64,000 nucleotides of DNA, taken from Peteryoungia ipomoeae (GTDB taxonomy: Bacteria > Pseudomonadota > Alphaproteobacteria > Rhizobiales > Rhizobiaceae). Below the pieces are notes generated by a model. That model saw nothing but the letters and a program-made list of their open reading frames with translations, searched no databases and had not been told where the DNA came from. Numbering within the stretch: the first letter of the stretch is position 1; each line of letters starts with the position of its first letter. Where the stretch lies: positions 186,001-250,000 of the forward strand of contig NZ_STGV01000001.1 in NCBI RefSeq assembly GCF_004912165.1, given 5' to 3'. The translations under genes and the position numbers were made by a program. Positions 17,946-26,657 of the stretch are shown here, piece by piece.

Positions 17946-18229
17946 GGGGGAAACGATGCTGCACCGCCGTAGGGCTTACTATGATGACCTGTTGCTGCGG
18001 CTAATATGTATGTTCTTTCAATTGCGTAGACAGTTCACGAATTTTAACGAAGTTTAACGCTTGCGCGAGCGCGATCGCCTCGTGTTGGACACAGCGAGCA
18101 GCAGGAGAACGGATTGAGCGGTGTTTATCGCGCTATCGATCCGAGTTCACTTGGAAGGCTGTCCCCGTCTTCGGCACTCGCATGTGCGACGGCGTGAAGC
18201 TGGTGTCGGGCCGCGGTCTCGCTCGTCAC
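17946..18229. other. Intergenic region without a supported gene
   Basis: Between the small membrane gene's promoter and the end of the GH25 gene there is no frame with a ribosome-binding site and family-like sequence. It is AT-richer around 17,990-18,060 and has a short TTTAACG repeat (AATTTTAACGAAGTTTAACG). No hairpin with a T run was found. Confidence 0.5.
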
Positions 18230-19036
18230 TCATTTCGAGACAGAGGCCATCCAGTTGCGCCAAGCTCCCCGGTTGCCGGCGAAAACGTTGATGTCTGTAT
18301 CGCCATCGACCCCGGGTACGGTGCCCGTCGATGTATATTGCCAGAAGGTCCAGTTTCGACCGGGATAGATCTCGCTTGGGTGTTGCGCCACGGCTCTTAC
18401 CCAAAAGGGGTGATCAGGAAAATGTCCCTCAAGATTCTCGCGGTGGAAATCGACCGTCGTGTAGATGATCGGCCGTTTGCCGTAGTGTGCATGCAGGCGC
18501 TGCAGAAAGCGCTGCAATTCTGCCCTTACCGCCGGTGGTTCCGGCCGCAAACGGCAGGTCTTCGAGGTCGGGTTCCACTCGGCATCGAGCACCGGGGGAA
18601 GGTGCACCGCTTCCTTGGGAACATTGGCGATGAACCAGTCCGCCTGAACATCTGCGGGCGTGCAGAAATAGAAGAAGTGATAGGGTGCATGGGCGATCCC
18701 TGCAGCGCGCGCGCCCTGCCAATAGGCGTGGAAGCCGCTGTCCAGCCGATCGCCGCCTTCGGTCGCCTTGATGAAGGCAAAGTCGACGCCGGATTTGCGC
18801 ACCGAGTGCCATTCGACCGCCCCGTTCCACTTGGAGACGTCGATGCCGTGGACCTCGTGCCGATGCGGGGTGCGTCCATTGAAATCCTGAGGGTCGCTGT
18901 CGGCGAAGCGTGGACGCTCCACCGCGCTGTCCAGAACGGAGGTCGCACTCGATGTGCAGCCTGCTGCTGCCAGACCCAGCAACAGCCATGGTATCGTCGC
19001 CCAGCGCATCAAACCCAACCCGATCCCCGAAGTCAT
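18230..19036 (-). CDS. Glycoside hydrolase family 25 (lysozyme-like) lipoprotein
   Basis: The 268-residue protein has a signal peptide with a lipobox-like AAGC (Cys27), then a GH25 domain from about residue 62. GIDVSKWNG gives Asp66, FAFIKATEG Glu93 and VLDAEW Asp151/Glu153, matching the acidic cluster of Chalaropsis-type muramidases. IIYTTVDF, FWQYTSTG and the final GDTDINVF motif complete the fold. The family cuts the MurNAc-GlcNAc bond. Its outer-membrane or periplasmic location suggests a role in wall remodelling. ATG 19009 is an alternative start giving a shorter n-region; neither has a strong ribosome-binding site. It lies 103 bases downstream of btaB. Confidence 0.88.
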   Translation of the reverse strand: MTSGIGLGLMRWATIPWLLLGLAAAGCTSSATSVLDSAVERPRFADSDPQDFNGRTPHRHEVHGIDVSKWNGAVEWHSVRKSGVDFAFIKATEGGDRLDSGFHAYWQGARAAGIAHAPYHFFYFCTPADVQADWFIANVPKEAVHLPPVLDAEWNPTSKTCRLRPEPPAVRAELQRFLQRLHAHYGKRPIIYTTVDFHRENLEGHFPDHPFWVRAVAQHPSEIYPGRNWTFWQYTSTGTVPGVDGDTDINVFAGNRGAWRNWMASVSK

Positions 19037-19139
19037 CCCCGTGGTAAGTCGACGCTCCCGCCTGCGGGAATCGCATTTCAGCCTACACGGGGTCGATCAT
19101 TGCGGAGATTGTCAGACTTGCCAACGGGAGCCTTGATTT

Positions 19140-19802
19140 TTAGCGTTTCACGATCGCGTGCCAGGCATAGCCTCTGGCGATCGGGGTGAAGCGAAGCTCC
19201 GCGCCCAATACTTCACAGCGTTTTGCCAGTTCGACCTTCAGGTCCGCGCGGGGCGTGACGTGGAAGCGTGTTAGCCAGGCTTGCAGGGCAGGGCGAGTCC
19301 AGCTGGGCAAGTTCTCCTGCTGACCAAAGTCGATGATGTGGAGCGAGCCTCGCGGCGACAGCGCAGCAAGCGCCTGATCGATGGCCGAAGTCCAGTCAGG
19401 GATCATGGAGAGCGCATAGGATATCATGATCCGATCGAAGCTTCGCTCTGCGAAGTCGTGCGCCGTAAACCGCGTGGCATCTGCCACGCGCAGCTTCGGG
19501 ACACTCCCACCGCGCGACAGCTTCGACCGGGCGGTGTCCAGCATCTCGGCGGAGATGTCGAGCCCGAACATGCGCGCCTGTGGGTAGCTGCGCTGCGCGA
19601 GCAAGAGGTTGCGACCCGTGCCGCAGCCAATCTCAAGCAGGCTCCCGCCTTGGGGCACGTTAAGGTCGAGGATCATCTGATCGCGCCCAAGCAGATAGTA
19701 TTTTCGTGTCAGGTCATAGATGTAGCGCTGATAGCGGTACATTCTGTCCATGTCTTCGGCATGCGATGACGATGGGCTGGGCATTTGGCCGCGCATGCTC
19801 AT
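19140..19802 (-). CDS. btaB: Betaine-lipid N-methyltransferase BtaB
   Basis: This 220-residue class I SAM methyltransferase (motif I LLEIGCGTGRN, post-I GLDIS, motif RIMISYALSMIPDW) starts with ATGA overlapping the btaA stop. The RYQRYIYDLTRKYYLLGRD N-terminus is characteristic of the BtaB group. BtaB trimethylates diacylglyceryl-homoserine to DGTS, the phosphorus-free betaine lipid used by rhizobia under phosphate starvation. Coupling to btaA strongly supports the call. A longer reading to 19895 is open but would run deep into btaA. Confidence 0.9.
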   Translation of the reverse strand: MSMRGQMPSPSSSHAEDMDRMYRYQRYIYDLTRKYYLLGRDQMILDLNVPQGGSLLEIGCGTGRNLLLAQRSYPQARMFGLDISAEMLDTARSKLSRGGSVPKLRVADATRFTAHDFAERSFDRIMISYALSMIPDWTSAIDQALAALSPRGSLHIIDFGQQENLPSWTRPALQAWLTRFHVTPRADLKVELAKRCEVLGAELRFTPIARGYAWHAIVKR

Positions 19803-21049
19803 GCGGCCCGCTTCTCGTAAATGTGAAAGCCGCCGTAGATGGCCGAGCGATCGCGCAGGTTCAGGCTTGCGGAGCGTTCCGCCTGGTAGTGCCAATGGGC
19901 AAGAAGCGAACCCGGTATGCGACCGTTCAGGATGCTATCCTCTGCAGCCGTCCGGAAAATGACGCGGGCTCCTTCCGATGCGCAGCGGGTGATCTCCGTC
20001 CACAGCGCGGTCAACTGCGCATCCGTCATCCAGTCCTGGGCGTCGAGAAGCACGACCCGGTCTACAGATCCGGCTTCCTTGGCCGCCAGGAGGTCGGTGA
20101 CGCTTTCATGATGAACGGTGACGCGGTCTGTTGCGGCGCGGATCGCCTCGTAGTTCTGCGGCTGCAGATAGGTGGGGAGTACGCCTTCCTCGGCCCGCGG
20201 ATAGCGGCGCATGAAGGCCTGCCAGGCAAAATAGTTGTTGCGCAGTGAAAAGTGGCAGGCAAGCTTTTCCAGACGGTGCTTCAGCACGGGCGCAATGGTG
20301 CCGTTATCGGAGAGGCTTGCCAGTTCATCATATTGCTGTGGCGGGATACCCAGACCGAAGAGAGAACTCTTGCGGGCCGTCAGGAAGCGGATGAAGGGCT
20401 TCTCGAACAGGGGAGCGATCCTCGTGTCGAAGAACTGACGTTGGTCGCGCAGCGAGCGGCAGTTTTCCATGTCGGTCAGCACAACGCCGTGCGCCCGCGC
20501 CAAAAGATGTCCGAGGGCAATGAAGCGTCCGAGAAGCCCCGTGCGATAGATGTTGCTGTTGAAGATCGAGATACGCCGACGACCGGAGAGGCCACGGCGC
20601 TGCCAGTAGCTGCGCGTGGCGGCATCGAGCTTTTCATCAAGGTAGCGGTCGTAGAGCCGGACATTGGTGGAAACCCCACTGCCTGACAACATGCGCACGA
20701 CGGCGGCGTGATCCGGCAGATATTTGAAGGCCGCCAGTTTGAGGCGGTTGAGCGCGATATGGTTGGGGTTGAGATCGACGACGTCGATGTGTTGCGGGCT
20801 GCGGCTGAGATAAGCGAGCATGTTGCAGCCGCCAGAACCGATCGTGACGATACGATGATGGGGCGCTAGCTCCATCGCTTCCATATCGACCTCCGGGTCT
20901 TCCCAGATCTGCGCATAGACCAGGCCGGAAAAGAGAAGGCCGAATATCCGTTCTGACAAACCGTCTGCAGACAAGGGCGCATGCTGTAGCAGCGCATCCT
21001 TCAGTTTTACGTTTCTGCCAAAACCGGCGTCCCGTGCGAGATCTGTCAT
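19799..21049 (-). CDS. btaA: SAM:diacylglycerol 3-amino-3-carboxypropyltransferase BtaA
   Basis: This 416-residue DUF3419 protein attaches the aminocarboxypropyl group of SAM to diacylglycerol, the first step of DGTS synthesis. Visible features are GLVYAQIWEDPEVDMEAM, the SAM-binding loop TIGSGGCNMLAYL, the VDLNPNHIALNRLK segment, and VVLLDAQDWM in the C-terminal half. btaA and btaB overlap by four bases. A PHO-box-like repeat lies 47-64 bases upstream of the ATG, which fits induction by PhoB at low phosphate. The ribosome-binding site is weak. Confidence 0.92.
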   Translation of the reverse strand: MTDLARDAGFGRNVKLKDALLQHAPLSADGLSERIFGLLFSGLVYAQIWEDPEVDMEAMELAPHHRIVTIGSGGCNMLAYLSRSPQHIDVVDLNPNHIALNRLKLAAFKYLPDHAAVVRMLSGSGVSTNVRLYDRYLDEKLDAATRSYWQRRGLSGRRRISIFNSNIYRTGLLGRFIALGHLLARAHGVVLTDMENCRSLRDQRQFFDTRIAPLFEKPFIRFLTARKSSLFGLGIPPQQYDELASLSDNGTIAPVLKHRLEKLACHFSLRNNYFAWQAFMRRYPRAEEGVLPTYLQPQNYEAIRAATDRVTVHHESVTDLLAAKEAGSVDRVVLLDAQDWMTDAQLTALWTEITRCASEGARVIFRTAAEDSILNGRIPGSLLAHWHYQAERSASLNLRDRSAIYGGFHIYEKRAA

Positions 21050-21095
21050 CTGTCTGCGCCATCCGTTGAAGGTCTGGAGGGTTTAGCCAGACCCC

Positions 21096-21113
21096 ACAAC
21101 AGTTTGATGACGG
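21096..21113 (-). promoter_or_regulatory. PHO-box-like site upstream of btaAB
   Basis: On the minus strand the sequence CCGTCATCAAACTGTTGT matches the tandem CTGTCAT-N4-CTGTCAT PhoB site in 6 of 7 and 5 of 7 positions with the right 11-base period. It is 47 bases from btaA, a gene known to be phosphate-controlled in Sinorhizobium. Confidence 0.6.
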
Positions 21114-21249
21114 CGCGGCTGGGATGCAGGCTTGCGACTTTGCATCGGATGATTTCGGTTGGTTGTGCAGTAAAGGTGCTCAAGCACTTTTGCCTGACAT
21201 GGTTTGCTGCTTGCATGCAGTGCAGTTGGGCGAAGAGAGGACGCGAATC

Positions 21250-22611
21250 ATGAAGATCTGGAAAGCGGTGCTGGGCGCTGGTGTTGCCGTTGTCGGCGTT
21301 GCGGTCGCAAGCGCCGTGGTATTCGTGCCGGTGGATCTGCTGAAGGTCGGCACCGGCTATGCGGCCAAGATCGTCTGCTCGAACGTCTTCATTGCCGGCC
21401 GGGATGCCGATGATGTGCTGGCGCTCGATGTCCAGGCACCCGGCCATCCGCTGCTACGGCTTGTGAGTGTTGACGTTTCCGTTGACGACCGGCGCGTGAC
21501 GGCTGCCATGCCCTTGTCGTTTGCCGCTTCCACCGCGGTTTACCGCGACGGGCTTGGTTGCGCGAATGTTGAGGCTGACGGTCTCGAAGCTGCAAAGGCA
21601 TTTTCTGCTCCGGTCGCGGGTGCGGCTGTCGCCGATCCTATGCGCACCTGGCCGGAGGGTGCGCTTGTCGGGCAAGTTGATTCGCGTTTGCGTGAGATCC
21701 TTGCTGACGAGGCATTGCTCGGCCCGGGATATCGCGCGGTCGTCATCGTGAAGGACGGGCGCATCCTTGGGGAAGCCTATGGCGACAGAATCACCCCGGA
21801 GACGCCGCTTCTGGGATGGTCGATGGCAAAGACGGTGAACGCCGCCCTGGTGGGCATCCTGGCCGGGCAGGGCGGTGTCGATCTTGACGATGACCAGCTC
21901 TTCGAGGGATGGCGCGATCGAGATCACGCCCGCATCCGCCTAGCCGATCTCCTGGCCATGGAAAGCGGCATCGATTTCAACGAGAGCTACGGCGATCTCG
22001 CCGATGTCACGCGTATGCTCTATCTGGAGCGCGATATGGCAGGCTATGTCCAGACCCTAGGGCTGGCCGCTGCGCCGGAGAAACGGTTCAACTACTCCTC
22101 CGGTGACAGCGTGCTCATCGCGCGCCACTGGATGAGCAAGCTTCCGACGCTTGAAGTCGCGCACGAATTTCCACGACGAGCTTTGTTTGATCCTTTGGGC
22201 ATGGACAGTGCCGTTCTTGAAGCTGATGCGAGGGGCACGTTCGTCGGCAGTTCCTACCTCTATGCCACAGCGCACGATTGGGCCCGCTTTGGTCTGCTGC
22301 TCGCCAATGACGGGGTCTGGCAGGGCCGGCAGATCGTACCGCTCGACTTTATTGCGCGGATGAAAACACCTTCGTCTGCTTCAAATGGAGCCTATTCGCA
22401 GGCGCAGACTTGGCTCAAGGGGCCGGGTGATGAAGATGGGGCAGGTGAGGGCGATACGAGCGCAACACTCTGGATGCTAGGCCATGACGGTCAGTCCATC
22501 GCCGTGGATGGCGGGACTGGGCTTGTGGTTGTTCGCCTGGGGCTCACGCCGGCCAAACTCGGTTATCGGCCGCAGCCGCTGCTCAAAGCGATCAGGGACG
22601 CGCTGGACTAG
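21250..22611 (+). CDS. Class C beta-lactamase-fold serine hydrolase, membrane-anchored
   Basis: The product has 453 residues: an N-terminal hydrophobic anchor or signal (residues 5-28), a ~110-residue linker region, then a beta-lactamase/penicillin-binding-like domain. The SxxK motif is SMAK (Ser191, Lys194), the YxN-like motif is YSS (Tyr282), and GHDGQS may stand for the KTG box. Such proteins are esterases, peptidases or amide hydrolases more often than true beta-lactamases; substrate unknown. It is divergent from btaA and shares a 200-base intergenic region with it. ATG 21250 follows GAGGAC; the longer open frame to 21124 is rejected. Confidence 0.85.
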   Translation: MKIWKAVLGAGVAVVGVAVASAVVFVPVDLLKVGTGYAAKIVCSNVFIAGRDADDVLALDVQAPGHPLLRLVSVDVSVDDRRVTAAMPLSFAASTAVYRDGLGCANVEADGLEAAKAFSAPVAGAAVADPMRTWPEGALVGQVDSRLREILADEALLGPGYRAVVIVKDGRILGEAYGDRITPETPLLGWSMAKTVNAALVGILAGQGGVDLDDDQLFEGWRDRDHARIRLADLLAMESGIDFNESYGDLADVTRMLYLERDMAGYVQTLGLAAAPEKRFNYSSGDSVLIARHWMSKLPTLEVAHEFPRRALFDPLGMDSAVLEADARGTFVGSSYLYATAHDWARFGLLLANDGVWQGRQIVPLDFIARMKTPSSASNGAYSQAQTWLKGPGDEDGAGEGDTSATLWMLGHDGQSIAVDGGTGLVVVRLGLTPAKLGYRPQPLLKAIRDALD

Positions 22612-22624
22612 CCCGCGCCGCCTA

Positions 22625-23539
22625 TCAATGCATCAGATGCAGCATGCCCTTCTTCTTCGCGTCGTAATAATAGCCGCGTGAGTAGAGCCGAACCGCGTGG
22701 TCGTGATCGTTGTCTGCGACCATCCAGGCGCCCTTGAGATATTTGACCGCGTATTTGATGTTGGTTTCGGCATCGAACAAACCGTCAGCACTGCCACTAT
22801 AGCCCATGGCCTTGGCGGTATTGTAGCGGATTTGCATCAGGCCGTAATTGCCCTTGCTGTAGGCGGCCGGGTTGTAGCGGCTCTCGCGCTTCACCACCCG
22901 ATGCACAAGATCCTCGGGGATCTCGTAGATCTTGGAGTATTTCGAAATCAGCGCGTTGAGACGTGTCGGTCCGACGGTATCGGAGGTCTTGGCGGAAATT
23001 TCTGGTTTCTCGTCTGACGGTGCAGACGTGTCGAAGGGGTCGCCGAAGCTTGTCAGAGCGGTGGCGCGCAGCGGTGAGGCATAGGCAAGCACCACAGGTT
23101 TAGGCGAGCCTTCCGCGGCTTCCTGCGCTGTGCTCTCGCCAGCCGGAGCGAGTGTCGCCTGCGCCGACGCTGCATTGGCCGTCATCTGGGCCGTATCTGC
23201 CGTTGGTTGGGCCGTCACAGCAGCCAAGGCCTGCGCTGCCGGTGCCTCCGTGGTCGAGGCGAGGGCCGAGGCCTTGAGCGTTGGAACGGGGGCCGCCGTT
23301 TCCGTACCCGGGATGATGGGCGCGGGGCCAGTGTTTTCGGCAACGTCCGTCGTTGCGCTTTGCGCATTGGCCGCTTCGGCCTGCTTGGCCATTTTCATTT
23401 CAAGCGAGTTGGGATTGCTGAGGCTCGTGGCCGCCAGATCTGCCTTGACGCTATCGTCTATGCCCGTGCAGCCGGTCAAAACAACCAGAAGAGAAGCTGC
23501 ACATCCCTGAACGATGCCTCGGTCCAACTTGACGATCAT
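22625..23539 (-). CDS. Lytic transglycosylase lipoprotein (SLT domain)
   Basis: The 304-residue product starts with a lipoprotein signal ending LTGC (Cys24). A long Ala/Thr/Pro-rich disordered linker (about residues 40-190) follows, then a C-terminal SLT domain with catalytic Glu in VVKRESRYNP and the YGLMQIRYNTAKAMGY motif. It cleaves peptidoglycan to 1,6-anhydro-muropeptides from the outer-membrane inner leaflet. The long linker would let the domain reach the wall. ATG 23539 gives a clean lipobox; the frame is open to 23596. Convergent with the serine hydrolase, 13 bases apart. Confidence 0.88.
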   Translation of the reverse strand: MIVKLDRGIVQGCAASLLVVLTGCTGIDDSVKADLAATSLSNPNSLEMKMAKQAEAANAQSATTDVAENTGPAPIIPGTETAAPVPTLKASALASTTEAPAAQALAAVTAQPTADTAQMTANAASAQATLAPAGESTAQEAAEGSPKPVVLAYASPLRATALTSFGDPFDTSAPSDEKPEISAKTSDTVGPTRLNALISKYSKIYEIPEDLVHRVVKRESRYNPAAYSKGNYGLMQIRYNTAKAMGYSGSADGLFDAETNIKYAVKYLKGAWMVADNDHDHAVRLYSRGYYYDAKKKGMLHLMH

Positions 23540-23682
23540 GCCGATATCCGTATTCGAGCCGCAGCGACTGCCGGTCGCCTCTTCAGAGCAAATCAATGCT
23601 CATTCAATTGCCTTTATTAATCCAACCGTACCATTGCGGCAAGCATGCGGCCAGGCCGGGCCGGATACACGGTCTTCTTGCG

Positions 23683-24318
23683 TCAGGCGGCGATCTTCCG
23701 ATAGCCGGCGGTGACCGAACGGGCGGCTATCAAAACGGTGCCGCGCGAGCGATCGGACGCTCTGCGCCGACGGTGTTTTTGCAGGATTTTCCTTATCTTG
23801 AATGCAGCCAGGGCATAGGCGACCGCAACGAGACCAGCCATGCCCGCGAAGGCGCCGATCAGGGCAAATGCGTCGCTCGGATTTGCCATGGCGAGCGGTA
23901 CGAATTGTGGCAAGAAGGCGGCAACAAGGATCAGGGAGTCAGGCTGAATCGTTGTCCGCTTCACGAGATGCGCGACCACCCCCAAAGGCTTTTCGACCGG
24001 CAGGTTGTCGTTGTCGGCAACAGGCTCCGTTGCTGTCGGATTGCGCCAGAGATTGATCGCCTTGATTGCGAGCAAACCAAGTCCTGCACCCTGGATAAGC
24101 GAGAGCGTGAAAGGCGACGCCAGACCGAGTGTCACCGCAAGCGCAAAGACCAGGGCTGCGGCGCAGAGATGGCCGATGATCACCCCGGTCACCGTTGCAA
24201 ACGCCGATCGTCTGCCAAGGCCGACCGCAAAGCTTGCCACATCGATCATGCTTCGGCGCGGCAGCGCCAGCAGGATCGCAGAGGTTGTCAAAAAGACCAA
24301 CCAGATTTGCCAGGTCAT
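23683..24318 (-). CDS. LysE/RhtB-family exporter-like membrane protein
   Basis: This 211-residue protein has five to six hydrophobic segments in the LysE pattern (start MTWQIWLVFLTTSAILLAL, ATVTGVIIGHL in helix 2, LLLVAAFLPQF-like central helix). The usual helix-1 TPGP motif is replaced by LPRRSM, and the last 25 residues are highly basic. Family members export amino acids or related metabolites; substrate unknown and activity uncertain given the altered motif. ATG 24318 is preferred because the AGGAGG site sits right against the earlier ATG at 24327. Confidence 0.65.
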   Translation of the reverse strand: MTWQIWLVFLTTSAILLALPRRSMIDVASFAVGLGRRSAFATVTGVIIGHLCAAALVFALAVTLGLASPFTLSLIQGAGLGLLAIKAINLWRNPTATEPVADNDNLPVEKPLGVVAHLVKRTTIQPDSLILVAAFLPQFVPLAMANPSDAFALIGAFAGMAGLVAVAYALAAFKIRKILQKHRRRRASDRSRGTVLIAARSVTAGYRKIAA

Positions 24319-24365
24319 CGCATGCATTCCTCCTCAAACGAGGAAGCCAGTTTTCTGCGCCGAGG

Positions 24366-25580
24366 TCAATTCACAGGGCGGTATTTCTGGCCAAGATAGT
24401 CCATAACCTCTGCAAACCAGGGGGTCGAAAGATCGAATGGCTTGCCGCCGCGAATGCGGGGGAATTCGATCGTGCGAAGTCGTCCGCCCTGATCTTCGTC
24501 ATGGCCGGTTACGCCGGAGATGCCATTCAAGCCGCTTTCGACGGCCAGATCGACCATGCTTTGAATGAGACGCAGGTCCTCGTAGTTGGCGGGGGCGGAC
24601 CGGGCGTAGTATCCCGATTTCTGGACCATCGAACGCTCGGCATCGAGCAGCTTGGCGAAATGCTTCTGGAACCAGCTGCCGACATTGATCGTGTCGAGCT
24701 TGACGTGACCGAATGCGTCGCGCTGGATGGTCTCACCGGCAGCTTCGCGATCGGCGACGATTTCGTCCATGCAGGCGCCTTCCGATACGAACAGGGTGAC
24801 GTAACCGGTGCGATCCATGATCTCCTTCAGGCGGCTTGCTTCCTGCTCCATGTCGAAATGGGTTTCCGGCAGGTAGAGGCCATCGATGTTCTTCAGCTCC
24901 TGGTTCATCATGAAGCCGTCGATATACTCATTGTGCTTGGTACGCTGAATATAGGCGCGTGCGGTCGCCGCCGTCAGCCAGCCGCAGTGGCGACCCATGA
25001 CCTCGTGAATGACGAGGGTGCGGGGTGCCGCACTCTGTTCGTTGGAGACGTGGTCAAAGAACCGCGCGCCGACATCTGCCGCCGTCCAGGCGCCGAGTGT
25101 CTGGCGAATCGGATAGACATCGTTGTCGACGGTTTTTGGCATGCCGACGACGGTCAGGTCATAGCCATTTGCACCGAGATAGGCGGCAAGATCGGCAGCT
25201 GTCGTGTTCGTGTCATCGCCGCCGATGGTGTGCAGAATGGTGATGCCATCGGCTGCCAGGCGCTCGGCTGCCACCTGCAGCGGGATCTCGCCGTCCTTGA
25301 CCAGGCCGCGCTTGATGCAATCGGCGACATTGGTGAGTTTGACCCGGCTGTTGCCGATCGGGGAGCCGCCGTAGCGGTGCAGCACGTGTGCCTTGTCCCG
25401 CATTTGCGGGGTGATCTCGATCTTGTAGTCCATCAGGAGGCCGCGGAAACCGGACTTGTAAGCCACGATCTCCGTCTCAGGGGAGATGTCCGTGTAGCGC
25501 TCGATCAGACCGCCAACGGCGGAGGAGAGGCAGGGCGCAAGGCCTCCTGCGGTCAGCATTGCGACTTTGTGCTTGGCCAT
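24366..25580 (-). CDS. pfp: Pyrophosphate--fructose 6-phosphate 1-phosphotransferase
   Basis: This 404-residue phosphofructokinase has GGDDTN (residues 120-125). Asp at the second position of GGDD, instead of the Gly found in ATP enzymes, marks PPi as the phosphoryl donor. The catalytic PKTVDND (Asp152), VIHEVMGRHCGWL and the substrate-binding YLPETHFD/EGAC regions are present. The reversible reaction interconverts F6P and F1,6BP in glycolysis/gluconeogenesis. Rhizobia rely mainly on Entner-Doudoroff, so the main direction is uncertain. AAGGAGGACAC precedes the ATG. The LysE-like gene starts 47 bases downstream. Confidence 0.93.
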   Translation of the reverse strand: MAKHKVAMLTAGGLAPCLSSAVGGLIERYTDISPETEIVAYKSGFRGLLMDYKIEITPQMRDKAHVLHRYGGSPIGNSRVKLTNVADCIKRGLVKDGEIPLQVAAERLAADGITILHTIGGDDTNTTAADLAAYLGANGYDLTVVGMPKTVDNDVYPIRQTLGAWTAADVGARFFDHVSNEQSAAPRTLVIHEVMGRHCGWLTAATARAYIQRTKHNEYIDGFMMNQELKNIDGLYLPETHFDMEQEASRLKEIMDRTGYVTLFVSEGACMDEIVADREAAGETIQRDAFGHVKLDTINVGSWFQKHFAKLLDAERSMVQKSGYYARSAPANYEDLRLIQSMVDLAVESGLNGISGVTGHDEDQGGRLRTIEFPRIRGGKPFDLSTPWFAEVMDYLGQKYRPVN

Positions 25581-25919
25581 GTGTCCTCCTTGGATGCGTC
25601 ATCGACGGCACCGCGCTGTTCTCATGCCCCGCATCGATGCGGCACGGGCGCGCTCCTGTAAAGGCCAATTCGGGCCTCCGTCGACGTCTTGGAGGGAGGT
25701 GAGGCAAAGACCGATCATTCAATCGTTTCAATCCGATGCTGGTCGTAATCGCCTCTTGTGGATAAGTTCAGGACGGGCAGGCGCATAGGGCGTTCGGTTG
25801 AAACCGGGGCATAGGATATGGGGGGGCTTCATCAAAACTGAGCCAAGATGAAGAAAGTTTAATCTGGCTGCTTCCCGCTTCAGCTTGCAATTTGCCGGGA
25901 TATTTGGTCATTCTTTCGC
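25581..25919. other. Intergenic region between divergent pfp and djlA genes
   Basis: No supported frame. The region must carry both promoters. It has a run of seven G (around 25,820) and an AT-richer stretch (25,835-25,870), but no box was convincing and no T-run hairpin was found. Confidence 0.5.
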
Positions 25920-26657
25920 ATGATATTCGATTTCGCCTGCGAGCAGATCTCCTCCTTTTTTGACCGCTTGCTGGGCGCTGTCGGGGATGCTGCCGGAAAT
26001 GTCCTGGCCACTATCGTCGAGGCGGTGAGAACCGTGTTTGAGGGCGATCCGGAAACGCGACGGCGCGTTTCCTTCTCCGTGGCGATCATCGCGCTCTCCG
26101 CCAAGATGGCCAAAGCCGATGGCATCGTTTCGGATGCCGAAGTGCAGGCCTTCCGCAAGATCTTCGATTTTCCGCCGGAAGAGGCGCGCAACGTGGCACG
26201 CCTCTACAATCTCGCGCGCCAGGATGTCGCAGGTTTCGAGACCTATGCCGGCAACCTCGCAAACATGTGCCGCACCTGTGATCAATACTGCCCGGTGCTC
26301 GAGGACATCGTTGACGCGTTGTTCCACATCGCGAAGGCCGATGGACTAGTGCATGAGAAGGAGCTGGCGTTTCTGTCGCGGACGGCTGAAATCTTCGGCG
26401 TATCCGAAGAGCGCTTCGAGCAGCTCGCCCATCGTCACATTCATCTGGACGGCGATCCCTATGGTGTCCTCGGTGTTCAGCCCTCCGATGATTTCGCCAC
26501 GATCAAGCGTCGCTATCGTGCGCTTGCGGCTGAAAACCATCCGGACCGCCTGCATGCCCGCGGTGTGCCGACGGAATTCCATGCGGTTGCCCATCATCGC
26601 ATGGCGCGCTTCAACGCGGCTTACTCTGCCATCGAGAAGGCGCGCCGCGCTGCATGA
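25920..26657 (+). CDS. DjlA-like co-chaperone (TerB and J domains)
   Basis: The product has 245 residues. After a 30-residue hydrophobic/amphipathic start there is a TerB-like helical domain (about 55-170), then a C-terminal J domain with the HPD motif at 207-209 (ALAAENHPDR). J domains stimulate DnaK ATPase; the DjlA group is linked to envelope stress and capsule signalling. The stop overlaps the next ATG (ATGA), so it is coupled to the AmpD-like amidase. That coupling hints at a shared envelope role, which is inferred. Confidence 0.88.
   Translation: MIFDFACEQISSFFDRLLGAVGDAAGNVLATIVEAVRTVFEGDPETRRRVSFSVAIIALSAKMAKADGIVSDAEVQAFRKIFDFPPEEARNVARLYNLARQDVAGFETYAGNLANMCRTCDQYCPVLEDIVDALFHIAKADGLVHEKELAFLSRTAEIFGVSEERFEQLAHRHIHLDGDPYGVLGVQPSDDFATIKRRYRALAAENHPDRLHARGVPTEFHAVAHHRMARFNAAYSAIEKARRAA

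Noticed and set aside
21250..22611. Calling the serine hydrolase an antibiotic beta-lactamase
   Set aside because: SMAK and YSS fit the fold, but the long N-terminal part, membrane anchor and lack of a clear KTG box point to another substrate.
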